From positions 1-32,106 of the forward strand of contig NZ_BAGA01000011.1 of the NCBI RefSeq assembly GCF_000308595.1: a stretch of 32,106 nucleotides of DNA, written 5' to 3'. Origin of the DNA: Nocardia higoensis NBRC 100133 (lineage in GTDB: Bacteria > Actinomycetota > Actinomycetes > Mycobacteriales > Mycobacteriaceae). This document shows, in pieces, positions 1 through 6,419 of the stretch. A model generated the notes under the pieces. It was not told where the DNA came from. It ran no database searches and saw only the letters and a program-made list of their open reading frames with translations. Position 1 is the first letter of the stretch, and every line of letters begins with the position of its first letter. A program made the position numbers and the translations under genes.

Positions 1-1
1 C

Positions 2-844
2 ACCAAGCACCCCGCGGCCAAGCGCGCCGCGGCCGCGGCCAAGGCGGCGGCGCGTTCGGGTTCGCGCGGCGGGCCGGGACGTCCGGCCGGCCGCAAGCAC
101 GACGACGGTCCCGAATTGGTGCTCGGCCGCAATCCGGTGGTGGAGTGCCTGCGTGCGGGCGTGCCCGCGACGGCGCTGTACGTCGCGGTGGGCGCCGAGA
201 ACGACGAGCGGCTCAGCGAGAGCGTGCAGATCGCCGCCGACGCGGGCATCTCGATTCTGGAGGTGCCGCGCACCGATCTGGACCGGTTGAGCTCCAACGG
301 CCTGCACCAGGGCATGGCCCTGCAGGTGCCGCCGTACCGCTACGCCCATCCCGACGACCTGGCGGAACTGGCGCGCACCTCCGCGGAGCCCGCCCTGCTG
401 GTGGCGCTGGACAACATCTCCGACCCGCGCAATCTGGGCGCGGTGATCCGCTCGGTGGCCGCTTTCGGCGGGCACGGCGTGGTCATCCCGCAGCGGCGCA
501 GTGCCAGCGTCACCGCGGTGGCCTGGCGAACCAGTGCGGGCGCCGCGGCCAGGCTGCCGGTCGCGCGCGCGACGAATCTGACTCGCACGCTGAAGGATTG
601 GGCCGATCAGGGGATGCGGATCATCGGTCTGGACGCCGGCGGCGACACCACCCTCGATGATCTGGACGGCGGCGATCCCACGGTGATCGTGGTCGGTTCG
701 GAGGGCAAGGGCCTCTCGCGCCTGGTCCGGGAGACCTGCGACGAGGTGCTGAGCATTCCGATGGCGGGCCCGGTGGAGTCGCTCAACGCCTCGGTCGCGG
801 CGGGCGTGGTGCTCGCCGAGATCGCCCGTCAGCGTCGGCGCTGA
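2..844 (+). CDS. rlmB: 23S rRNA 2'-O-ribose methyltransferase (TrmH/SpoU family), 5'-truncated
   Basis: The reading frame is already open at the window edge, so the true start lies upstream. The visible protein begins with a basic Ala/Lys/Arg-rich linker (about 38 residues), as in actinobacterial RlmB, then [10 protein letters not shown], the usual start of the substrate-binding domain. The SPOUT (knotted) methyltransferase domain follows with its three motifs: [28 protein letters not shown] and [17 protein letters not shown]. The asparagine and arginine of the first motif and the Ser-Leu-Asn of the third bind S-adenosylmethionine and the ribose. The family methylates G2251 of 23S rRNA. The stop is TGA at 842-844. 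In Mycobacterium tuberculosis the homologue (Rv3579c) also lies a few genes from kstR, so the placement is syntenic. Confidence 0.93.
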   Translation, partial: TKHPAAKRAAAAAKAAARSGSRGGPGRPAGRKHDDGPELVLGRNPVVECLRAGVPATALYVAVGAENDERLSESVQIAADAGISILEVPRTDLDRLSSNGLHQGMALQVPPYRYAHPDDLAELARTSAEPALLVALDNISDPRNLGAVIRSVAAFGGHGVVIPQRRSASVTAVAWRTSAGAAARLPVARATNLTRTLKDWADQGMRIIGLDAGGDTTLDDLDGGDPTVIVVGSEGKGLSRLVRETCDEVLSIPMAGPVESLNASVAAGVVLAEIARQRRR

Positions 845-863
845 TCGAACGAGACTGGGAGGC

Positions 864-901
864 AAGGGCTTCCGGGTGCGGTGCCGCGCCGGGAAGGCCT
901 T
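864..901 (+). terminator. Possible rlmB terminator hairpin
   Basis: The arms AAGGGCTTCC (864-873) and GGGAAGGCCTT (891-901) pair with one mismatch about 20 bases after the rlmB stop. There is no T-run, so this is a weak call. GC-rich hairpins without U-tracts are common at gene ends in actinobacteria. Confidence 0.3.
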
Positions 902-976
902 CTCCGCGCGGTTCCCGGCGCCGACGCTCGGGAAGGCAAAAGACGCGCAAAGGCGCTCGGGCCCCGTAGAATTCGG

Positions 977-1258
977 GTGGTGGTGATACCCAATCAGCCC
1001 CTCGGTTCGCCGGTCGAGCATCCGCACGCCACGGCGGTGTTGTTCCTCGGCGCGGCGAGCATCCTCTGCTGTGGCGCGTTAGGTCCGGTGGCGTGGGCGC
1101 TGGGTAAGCGGGCGCTCGATCAGATCGAGTCCTCCGGCGGCGCGATCGGCGGCCGGGTGCAGGTCACGGTCGGCTACACCCTCGGGGTCATCGGCACGAT
1201 CCTGATGATCTGCATGGCGGTGTTCTTCGGCATGATGGTGCTCGGCGGGGGCGGCTGA
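977..1258 (+). CDS. Small two-helix membrane protein (DUF4190-like)
   Basis: This is a protein of about 93 residues. It has a short hydrophilic N-terminus (IPNQPLGSPVEHPHA), a first hydrophobic helix with a Cys-Cys pair (FLGAASILCCGALGPVAWALG), a polar loop (KRALDQIESSGG) and a second helix near the C-terminus (TLGVIGTILMICMAVFFGMM). The pattern helix, G-x-x-A-W-A-L-G-K-x-A-L, polar loop, helix is typical of actinobacterial DUF4190 proteins, whose function is unknown. The start is uncertain: GTG codons at 977, 980 and 983 are in tandem and none has a clear Shine-Dalgarno. The frame also opens at GTG 881, but that would add an arginine-rich tail overlapping the hairpin after rlmB. It converges on the enoyl-CoA hydratase gene. 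Confidence 0.62.
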   Translation: MVVIPNQPLGSPVEHPHATAVLFLGAASILCCGALGPVAWALGKRALDQIESSGGAIGGRVQVTVGYTLGVIGTILMICMAVFFGMMVLGGGG

Positions 1259-1282
1259 GCAACTCCCGCCCGGGGCGTGGCG

Positions 1283-2086
1283 TCAATCCAGTCTCGGGTG
1301 CTCGGAATTGCCGTCCCAGGTGGGCCATTCGGCGCTGACCCGGCCACTCCAGTCGGGCTGACGGCGTTCCCGGAAGGCCGCCATCGCCTCGCCGCCGTCG
1401 ATGCTCTTGCCGACGTGCTCGTTGAGGTCGGTCTCCAGCCTGCCGACCATCGCCGGACTCATCCCCAGGCTCTCCCACAGCAGCCGCTTGGACAGCGCCA
1501 CGGGCAGCGGCGCGGAGCCGTTGGCCAGGTCGTGGGCCACCGACAGCGCGGTCGGCAGCACTTCGGCCCCGGCCAGGCAGGCATTGGCCAAACCCATCGA
1601 CACGGCTTCCTCGCCGTCGAAGGTGCGGCCGGTGAGCATGATGTCGGCGGCATTGGCCATACCCACCAGCCGTGGCAGCGTCCAGTGCGCGTAGCCGTCG
1701 GCGATCACGCCGCGGCGCACCTGGGTCAGGCCGTAGACGGCGTCGCGGGCCACATAGCGCAGGTCGCACTGCAGGGCCAGTGCCAGGCCGAGGCCGACCG
1801 CGTGACCGTTGACCGCCGCGATCACCGGCTTGCGGACCCGCCACGGCGCGGGCTCGATGGTCGCGCTGACCTCGCCCACACGGTGTGACAGGTCCGCGCC
1901 CGCGCAGAACGCGGGCGGGGTGCCGGTGATGACCACGGCTCGGATCGCGTCCTCGGAATCGCACCTGGCCAGCGCCGCACCGAGTTCCGCCGCCATGGTG
2001 GGGGTGAAGGCGTTCTGCTGGGCGGGACGATTGAGGGTGAGGACGGCGATGCCCGCTGAGACATCGACGAGCAGTTCCGAGCTCAT
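1283..2086 (-). CDS. Enoyl-CoA hydratase/isomerase (crotonase) family protein, atypical active site
   Basis: A 267-residue single-domain crotonase-fold protein of normal family length. The CoA and oxyanion-hole signature FCAGADLS lies at residues 60-67 and the second oxyanion segment (AAVNGHAVGLGLALALQCDL) at about 90-109. The two glutamates that act as acid and base in typical enoyl-CoA hydratases (rat Glu144 and Glu164) appear replaced: TQVRRGV puts Gln122 at the first site and AADIMLTG puts Asp148 at the second. It may therefore be an isomerase, hydrolase, acyl-CoA binder or slow hydratase. The ATG at 2086 is preferred because the homology begins there; no good ribosome site is seen. It lies 50 bases downstream of an acyl-CoA dehydrogenase on the same strand, so the two are probably co-transcribed and act in fatty-acid or side-chain beta-oxidation. 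Confidence 0.85.
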   Translation of the reverse strand: MSSELLVDVSAGIAVLTLNRPAQQNAFTPTMAAELGAALARCDSEDAIRAVVITGTPPAFCAGADLSHRVGEVSATIEPAPWRVRKPVIAAVNGHAVGLGLALALQCDLRYVARDAVYGLTQVRRGVIADGYAHWTLPRLVGMANAADIMLTGRTFDGEEAVSMGLANACLAGAEVLPTALSVAHDLANGSAPLPVALSKRLLWESLGMSPAMVGRLETDLNEHVGKSIDGGEAMAAFRERRQPDWSGRVSAEWPTWDGNSEHPRLD

Positions 2087-2136
2087 GGGGGGATGGTAGC
2101 CGACTTCCGTGCCGGGCAAGCCGGCGCAGAATGCGC

Positions 2137-3318
2137 TCAGCGCAGAATCTTGCGGCCGATCGCGTACTTGTGCACCTCGGTGGGGCCGTCGTAGAGGCGG
2201 AAGGCACGCATGTCGCGGAAGATCATCTCCACCACGGTCTCGTCGCTGATGCCGATGCCGCCGAGCACCTGCACGGCGCGGTCGGCGACCTTGAACAGCT
2301 CCTCGGAGACGTAGGACTTGGCCATCGAACTCTCGTGCCGGGCCTTCTCGCCCTGGTCCATCAGCCAGCAGGCGTGCCAGATGGTCAGGCGGCACTGGTG
2401 CAGCGCGATCTCGTTGTCGGCCAGCATGAACGACACGCCCTGGTGCTCGCCGATGGTCTTGCCGAAAGCGGTGCGGGTCTTGGCGTGGTCGACGGCGATG
2501 CTCTGCACGCGCTCGGCCGCGCCGAGCCAGCGCATGCAGTGCGTGAGGCGGGCGGGCGCCAGTCGCAGCTGGGCGTAGCGCAGCGCCTGGCCCGATTCAC
2601 CGAGCAGCGCCGACTTGGGCAGCGTCAGGTTGTCGAAGCGCACGACGCCGTGGCCCTGGACGTAGTTGCGGTCCATGGTGTTCATGGTCCGCTCGATGAC
2701 GATGCCGGGCTGGTCGCCATCGGTGAGGAACAGCGTGGGGCCCTCGGGCAGGTGCGGGTTGGCGGCCAGGCGCGCCATGATGATCCAGGTCTTGGCGCCG
2801 TTCGCGCCGGTGATGAGCCACTTGTGACCGTTGATGACGAAGTTCTCGCCGTCGAACACCGCCTCGGTGGACAGCTGGCCGGGGTCCGAGCCCGCGCCGT
2901 TGGGTTCGGTCATGGCGAACACCGAACGCTGGTGGCCGTTGATCACCGGCATCAGGTAGGTGTCGATCTGCTCCTGATTCGCGATCTTGCCGAGCAGGTA
3001 CATGTTGCCCTCGTCGGGCGCGGCACAGTTCATCGCCACCGGGCCGAGCGTGGACCAGCCCGCCGCCTCGTAGATGACGGCCTGCTCGACGTGGGTCAGG
3101 CCGCGCCCGCCCAGGGCTTCGGGAGCCTGCACGGTGAGCAGTTTCTCGGCGCGGGCCAGTTCCACGAGTTCCTGGCGAAGTTCGTCGGTCGGGCCGTGCG
3201 CGGTCAGGCGCGGGTCGCGCTCGAACGGGACGATCTTGTCGATGACGAATCGACGGACGCGGTCGCGTTCGGCGGCGAGTTCGGACGGAATCGAGAAGTC
3301 GATCACGGTGGCAACCAT
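2137..3318 (-). CDS. Acyl-CoA dehydrogenase (FadE, ACAD10/11-like)
   Basis: A 393-residue FAD-dependent acyl-CoA dehydrogenase of normal length. The N-terminal helical domain is followed by the FAD and substrate segment FAMTEPNGAGSDP, the motif INGHKWLITGA, a beta-barrel domain and a C-terminal four-helix domain with KTRTAFGKTIGEHQG and QVLGGIGISDE. At the place of the catalytic glutamate of medium-chain enzymes (YEG) it has LYDGPTEVHK, putting Asp377 there; aspartate at this site is characteristic of the ACAD10/11-like subgroup. It would introduce the alpha,beta double bond in an acyl-CoA whose identity cannot be told from sequence. It is the first gene of a leftward pair with the crotonase-family gene. 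A 22-base inverted repeat lies about 50 bases upstream of its ATG. Confidence 0.9.
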   Translation of the reverse strand: MVATVIDFSIPSELAAERDRVRRFVIDKIVPFERDPRLTAHGPTDELRQELVELARAEKLLTVQAPEALGGRGLTHVEQAVIYEAAGWSTLGPVAMNCAAPDEGNMYLLGKIANQEQIDTYLMPVINGHQRSVFAMTEPNGAGSDPGQLSTEAVFDGENFVINGHKWLITGANGAKTWIIMARLAANPHLPEGPTLFLTDGDQPGIVIERTMNTMDRNYVQGHGVVRFDNLTLPKSALLGESGQALRYAQLRLAPARLTHCMRWLGAAERVQSIAVDHAKTRTAFGKTIGEHQGVSFMLADNEIALHQCRLTIWHACWLMDQGEKARHESSMAKSYVSEELFKVADRAVQVLGGIGISDETVVEMIFRDMRAFRLYDGPTEVHKYAIGRKILR

Positions 3319-3365
3319 TCGTTCGGTGGGCGATTGTGACGAGCATACGAAACCGTCACCGAACT

Positions 3366-3387
3366 ATTGATGGCGAGTGCCATCAAT
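3366..3387. promoter_or_regulatory. Perfect inverted repeat upstream of the fadE-echA pair
   Basis: ATTGATGGC (3366-3374), spacer GAGT, GCCATCAAT (3379-3387): a perfect nine-base dyad. It sits 48 bases upstream of the fadE ATG and 17 bases after the stop of the zinc permease, both leftward. It could be a repressor operator for the fadE pair or a terminator hairpin for the transporter operon. There is no T-run on the leftward strand, which favours an operator slightly. Confidence 0.45.
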
Positions 3388-3403
3388 TCGCCGGGTGGTG
3401 AGT

Positions 3404-4282
3404 TCAGGCGGCGGCCGGACGGACTCGCCTCGCCTTGGTACGGCGGGCCCCGACCACGCGGCAGATCAGGTAGATCGCGAACGAGATGGTGGTGACGAAG
3501 GTCGACACCGGCACGCCGGGGGCCAGCGAGAGCAGGATGCCGCCGACCGCGGCCAGTTCGGCGAAGACGATGGCCAGCACCGTCGCCCGCACCGGATCGG
3601 CGGTCAGTTGCGCGGCCGCGGCCGCAGGGGTGATCAGGACGGCCAGCACCAGCAGCGCGCCCACGATCTGCACGCCGAAGGCGGCGGTGACGCCGAGCAG
3701 CACCGCGAAGACCACCGCCAGTGCCCGCACCGGCACCCCGCGCGCCAGCGCGACCTCCGGGTCGGAGCTGGCGAACAGCAGCGGCCGGTAGATCGTGGCC
3801 AGCACCGCGAGCACGATCACCGTTCCGGCGATCAGCATGGCCAGGCCGCTGTAGCCGACGCTGACGACCTGACCGGTCAGCAGCGAGAACTTGGATCCGG
3901 CGCGTTCGGGACCGAGCCACAGGAACAGCACCGACAGGCCGAGGCCGAAGGAGAGCACCACCGCGATCACCGAATCACGTTCGCGCGCTCTGGTGCCCAG
4001 CACGCCGAACAGGACCGCGGCCACCACCGAACCGGCGATGGCGCCGAACCCGACGCCGACGCCGGCCAGCAGCGCCGCGGCCGCGCCGGTCAGCGACAGC
4101 TCGCTGGTGCCGTGCACCGCGAACGACATCTGCCTGCTGATGATCAGCGGTCCGATCGCGCCGGCGAGCAGCCCGAGCAGGGCCGCCGCGAGCAGGGCCT
4201 GCTGGACGAAGTCGTAACCGAGCAGGTTCACTGTGGTGGAGAAGTCGAACATCGAGCCGAGCACATCGGCGAGTTTGTCCAT
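3404..4282 (-). CDS. Zinc/manganese ABC transporter permease (ZnuB-type)
   Basis: A 292-residue, strongly hydrophobic protein with about seven to eight predicted membrane helices, matching the ABC-3 permease family that forms the channel of zinc and manganese importers. Recognisable family features are the segment GPLIISRQMSFAVHGTSELS near residues 43-62, the EVALARGVPV cytoplasmic loop thought to contact the ATPase, and the glycine- and alanine-rich helix QIVGALLVLAVLITPAAAAA. The C-terminus is short and basic. Its ATG overlaps the TGA of the ATPase gene by one base (TGATG), which suggests translational coupling. It is the last gene of the three-gene leftward importer operon. Zinc rather than manganese is inferred from the histidine-rich lipoprotein of the same operon. 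Confidence 0.9.
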   Translation of the reverse strand: MDKLADVLGSMFDFSTTVNLLGYDFVQQALLAAALLGLLAGAIGPLIISRQMSFAVHGTSELSLTGAAAALLAGVGVGFGAIAGSVVAAVLFGVLGTRARERDSVIAVVLSFGLGLSVLFLWLGPERAGSKFSLLTGQVVSVGYSGLAMLIAGTVIVLAVLATIYRPLLFASSDPEVALARGVPVRALAVVFAVLLGVTAAFGVQIVGALLVLAVLITPAAAAAQLTADPVRATVLAIVFAELAAVGGILLSLAPGVPVSTFVTTISFAIYLICRVVGARRTKARRVRPAAA

Positions 4283-5241
4283 CAGGCGTGGACTCCGCTC
4301 TGGGGTTGCTCGGCATGGCAGTGCTCGGCGCCCGCCGAGCCGAGCGCGTCGAGGGTGTCGCCGGTGCCGACGACCACCAGCCGTCCGCGCACCCGCAGCA
4401 CGTCGACCTCGGTGCGGTACAGCTCGGAGAGCACCTCGGAGGTCATCACCTCGTCCGGCGTGCCGATCCGGAAGGCGCCGTTGACCAGGTACAGCACCCG
4501 GTCCACCAGCGGCAGGATCGGATTGAGCTCGTGGGTCACGAACACGACCGCGGTGTCGTGGGTGCGCCTGCGCCGGTCGATGAGCTGGGCGACCAGCCGC
4601 TGATTGGCCATGTCCAGGCTCAGCAGCGGCTCGTCGCACAGCAGCACCTTCGGATCGCCGACCAGTGCCTGGGCCACCCGCAGCCGCTGCTGCTCGCCGC
4701 CGGACATCAGTTCCAGCGGCGCGTGCGCGTAGTGCTGGGCGCCGACCGCGGCGACTGCCTCGGCCACTCTGCGCTTGCGCTCGCCGCGGCCACGCAGGCC
4801 GAGGCCCCACCGATGGCCGTCCACCCCGAGCCCGACCAGATCGACCCCGCGCAACTGCACGCCCGCGTCGATGGTCTTCTGCTGCGGGATGTAGCCGATG
4901 TCGGCATTGCCCGTCCTGGCGGGCGAGCCGACCACCTCGGCGGTGCCCGCGCTCAGTGCCAGCTGGCCCAGCAGCACTTTGAGCATGGAGGTCTTGCCGC
5001 TGCCGTTCGGGCCGAGCACGGCGACGAATTCACCGGGGGCGATGTCGAGATCGAGGCCGTCCCACAGCGTGCGTTCGCCGAAGCCGAGACCGGCGCCGCG
5101 CAGCCGGATCGCGGGCACGGCGTCATCGCGCCGGGAGCGTGCGGTCTCGGCGGGTACGGGTTCGGTCGGCTCGGTCAGCGCTGCTCCCTGGGCTGGGTCG
5201 GGATGCTGGGCAGATACGGAAGGCTGGTGCGGGGTCGGCAT
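4282..5241 (-). CDS. Zinc/manganese ABC transporter ATP-binding protein (ZnuC-type)
   Basis: A 319-residue ABC ATPase. Walker A is GPNGSGKTS (77-85), the Q-loop YIPQQ (117-121), the signature LMSGGEQQR (178-186), Walker B VLLCDEP (199-205) and the switch histidine His237 in FVTHEL. It should power metal import through the downstream permease. It is longer than the usual 230-270 residues: about 45 Pro/Glu/Thr-rich residues precede the domain, and a tail after about residue 300 contains EHCHAEQ and ends GVHA. This cysteine and histidine-bearing tail could bind metal, which is inference. It starts 27 bases after the lipoprotein gene and its stop overlaps the permease start. Confidence 0.92.
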   Translation of the reverse strand: MPTPHQPSVSAQHPDPAQGAALTEPTEPVPAETARSRRDDAVPAIRLRGAGLGFGERTLWDGLDLDIAPGEFVAVLGPNGSGKTSMLKVLLGQLALSAGTAEVVGSPARTGNADIGYIPQQKTIDAGVQLRGVDLVGLGVDGHRWGLGLRGRGERKRRVAEAVAAVGAQHYAHAPLELMSGGEQQRLRVAQALVGDPKVLLCDEPLLSLDMANQRLVAQLIDRRRRTHDTAVVFVTHELNPILPLVDRVLYLVNGAFRIGTPDEVMTSEVLSELYRTEVDVLRVRGRLVVVGTGDTLDALGSAGAEHCHAEQPQSGVHA

Positions 5242-5268
5242 GGGGCGCGAATCCGTCCGGGATACGGC

Positions 5269-6237
5269 TCAGTACCGGGACAACGCGGCGGCCAGCGCCT
5301 CGGCGTTGCGAGTCTGCCACTGAATGTAATCCAGGCCCTCGGGCAGGGTTTCGGTCACCTCGACGACGGCGATGCCCGCGGCCTCCGCGGCTGCCCTGAC
5401 ATCCTTGGTGGTCTTGTCCTCGGTCTGCACGTTGTAGACCAGCGCGCGCACCTGACGGCCGGCGAGCAGCTCACGCACGGCGGCGACGGCGGCCGGGGCG
5501 GGGTCGGTGCCCTGCTCGATCGCTTCCTGGAACTCGTGCGGCGTGCGGTCCTGCGCGCCCGCGGCCAGCAGCAGGTAGGAGGCCAGCGGCTCGGTCTGCA
5601 ACACCGGCTGTCCCGGATGCTCGGCGGCGACCCGGCCGGTGATCTCGTCGACGGCGGTCAGGCTCGCGACGAAGGCGGCGGCGCGCTCGGTGTAGGCGGA
5701 CGCGCGCTCGGGATCGAGTTCGCCCAGCGACTCGGCGATCCGCTCGGCGACCGCGCCCGCGACGTGGGTGTCGTACCAGACGTGCTCGTTGCCGTGGTCG
5801 TGTTCGCCGCCGTGATCGCCGTGATCCTCGCTCGCCGCGGAATCGTGCGCCGCGGAATCGCCCGCGTCCCCGGCGGCGACGGCGACGGCCTCGACGGTGG
5901 GCTTGTTCCTGCCCGCGATGGCCTTGTCGATGAACCCGTCGTAGTGCCCGCCGTTGTAGACGATGAGATCGGCATCGGCGATCCGGGCCGCCTGAACAGC
6001 GGTGACCTCGAAGGAATGCGGGTCGGTGGCGGGATCGGAGATCAGCGCGGTGACCTCGGCATCCGGTCCGGCGACCGTGGCGGCGATATCGCCCCAGACG
6101 TTCGTGGAGGTGACCACGCTGATCCGGCCGGAGTCGGCCTCGTCGGTGCCGCATGCGGTCGTGCCCGCGATCGTCATGGCGGCGATGGCCAGGGCGCCGC
6201 CTGCGGCGCCCGCGAACCGGGCAATTCTGTTCGTCAC
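5269..6237 (-). CDS. Zinc-type ABC transporter substrate-binding lipoprotein (ZnuA-like)
   Basis: A 322-residue exported solute-binding protein of the cluster 9 (zinc/manganese) family. The N-terminus is a signal peptide (Arg4, a hydrophobic stretch at about 9-27) ending at Cys29 in GTTACG, a weak lipobox. VVTSTNVWGDIA (41-52) and TDPHSFE (71-77, with His74) are family landmarks; His74 is the probable first metal ligand. A histidine- and acid-rich loop (about residues 131-152, with DHGDHGGEHDHGNEH) precedes HVWYD; such loops mark zinc-binding members. The GTG at 6237 is chosen because GGAGT lies seven bases upstream and the signal peptide then has normal length. An ATG at 6285 is in frame but lies inside the palindrome that looks like the operator. 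First gene of the importer operon. Confidence 0.9.
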   Translation of the reverse strand: MTNRIARFAGAAGGALAIAAMTIAGTTACGTDEADSGRISVVTSTNVWGDIAATVAGPDAEVTALISDPATDPHSFEVTAVQAARIADADLIVYNGGHYDGFIDKAIAGRNKPTVEAVAVAAGDAGDSAAHDSAASEDHGDHGGEHDHGNEHVWYDTHVAGAVAERIAESLGELDPERASAYTERAAAFVASLTAVDEITGRVAAEHPGQPVLQTEPLASYLLLAAGAQDRTPHEFQEAIEQGTDPAPAAVAAVRELLAGRQVRALVYNVQTEDKTTKDVRAAAEAAGIAVVEVTETLPEGLDYIQWQTRNAEALAAALSRY

Positions 6238-6270
6238 GCTGGGTACTCCACTCGCGGGCAAGCTCGAAAC

Positions 6271-6283
6271 GGAAACGATTTCC
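6271..6283. promoter_or_regulatory. Zur-like palindrome at the zinc importer promoter
   Basis: GGAAACGATTTCC has five-base arms around a three-base centre, 34 bases upstream of the chosen lipoprotein start. Actinobacterial Zur boxes are AT-rich palindromes built on GAAA...TTTC, so a Fur-family zinc repressor is the natural candidate. The zinc-transport context supports this; the exact match to the consensus was not tested. Confidence 0.5.
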
Positions 6284-6365
6284 ATAAACGATAGCGCAGC
6301 CGGGCGGCCGCGGCCGAATCGATGACCGCGCCGTGTGGTCGAAACCACCGGAGGGCGCAACGCAG

Positions 6366-6399
6366 GCGGCCCCGCGACCAGCAGGGGTCGCGGGGCCGC
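6366..6399 (-). terminator. Strong hairpin terminator of the otsB-GH15 gene
   Basis: GCGGCCCCGCGACC (6366-6379), loop AGCAGG, GGTCGCGGGGCCGC (6386-6399): a perfect 14-base stem. It lies 20 bases beyond the stop of the leftward trehalose gene and just before the zinc importer promoter. It has no T-run, but its length and position make termination the best explanation. Confidence 0.75.
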
Positions 6400-6419
6400 A
6401 AACGCGGAGCGGGGTGGGC

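Noticed and set aside
881..976. Longer N-terminus for the small membrane protein from GTG 881
   Set aside because: The added residues are arginine-rich and overlap the hairpin after rlmB; they do not resemble the family.
6237..6285. ATG at 6285 as the start of the zinc-binding lipoprotein
   Set aside because: It lies inside the Zur-like palindrome, would add residues before the signal peptide and lacks the ribosome site that GTG 6237 has.
4288..6294. Long plus-strand open frame opposite the zinc importer genes
   Set aside because: The three minus-strand genes have clear family motifs; this frame crosses all of them and encodes a compositionally biased product.
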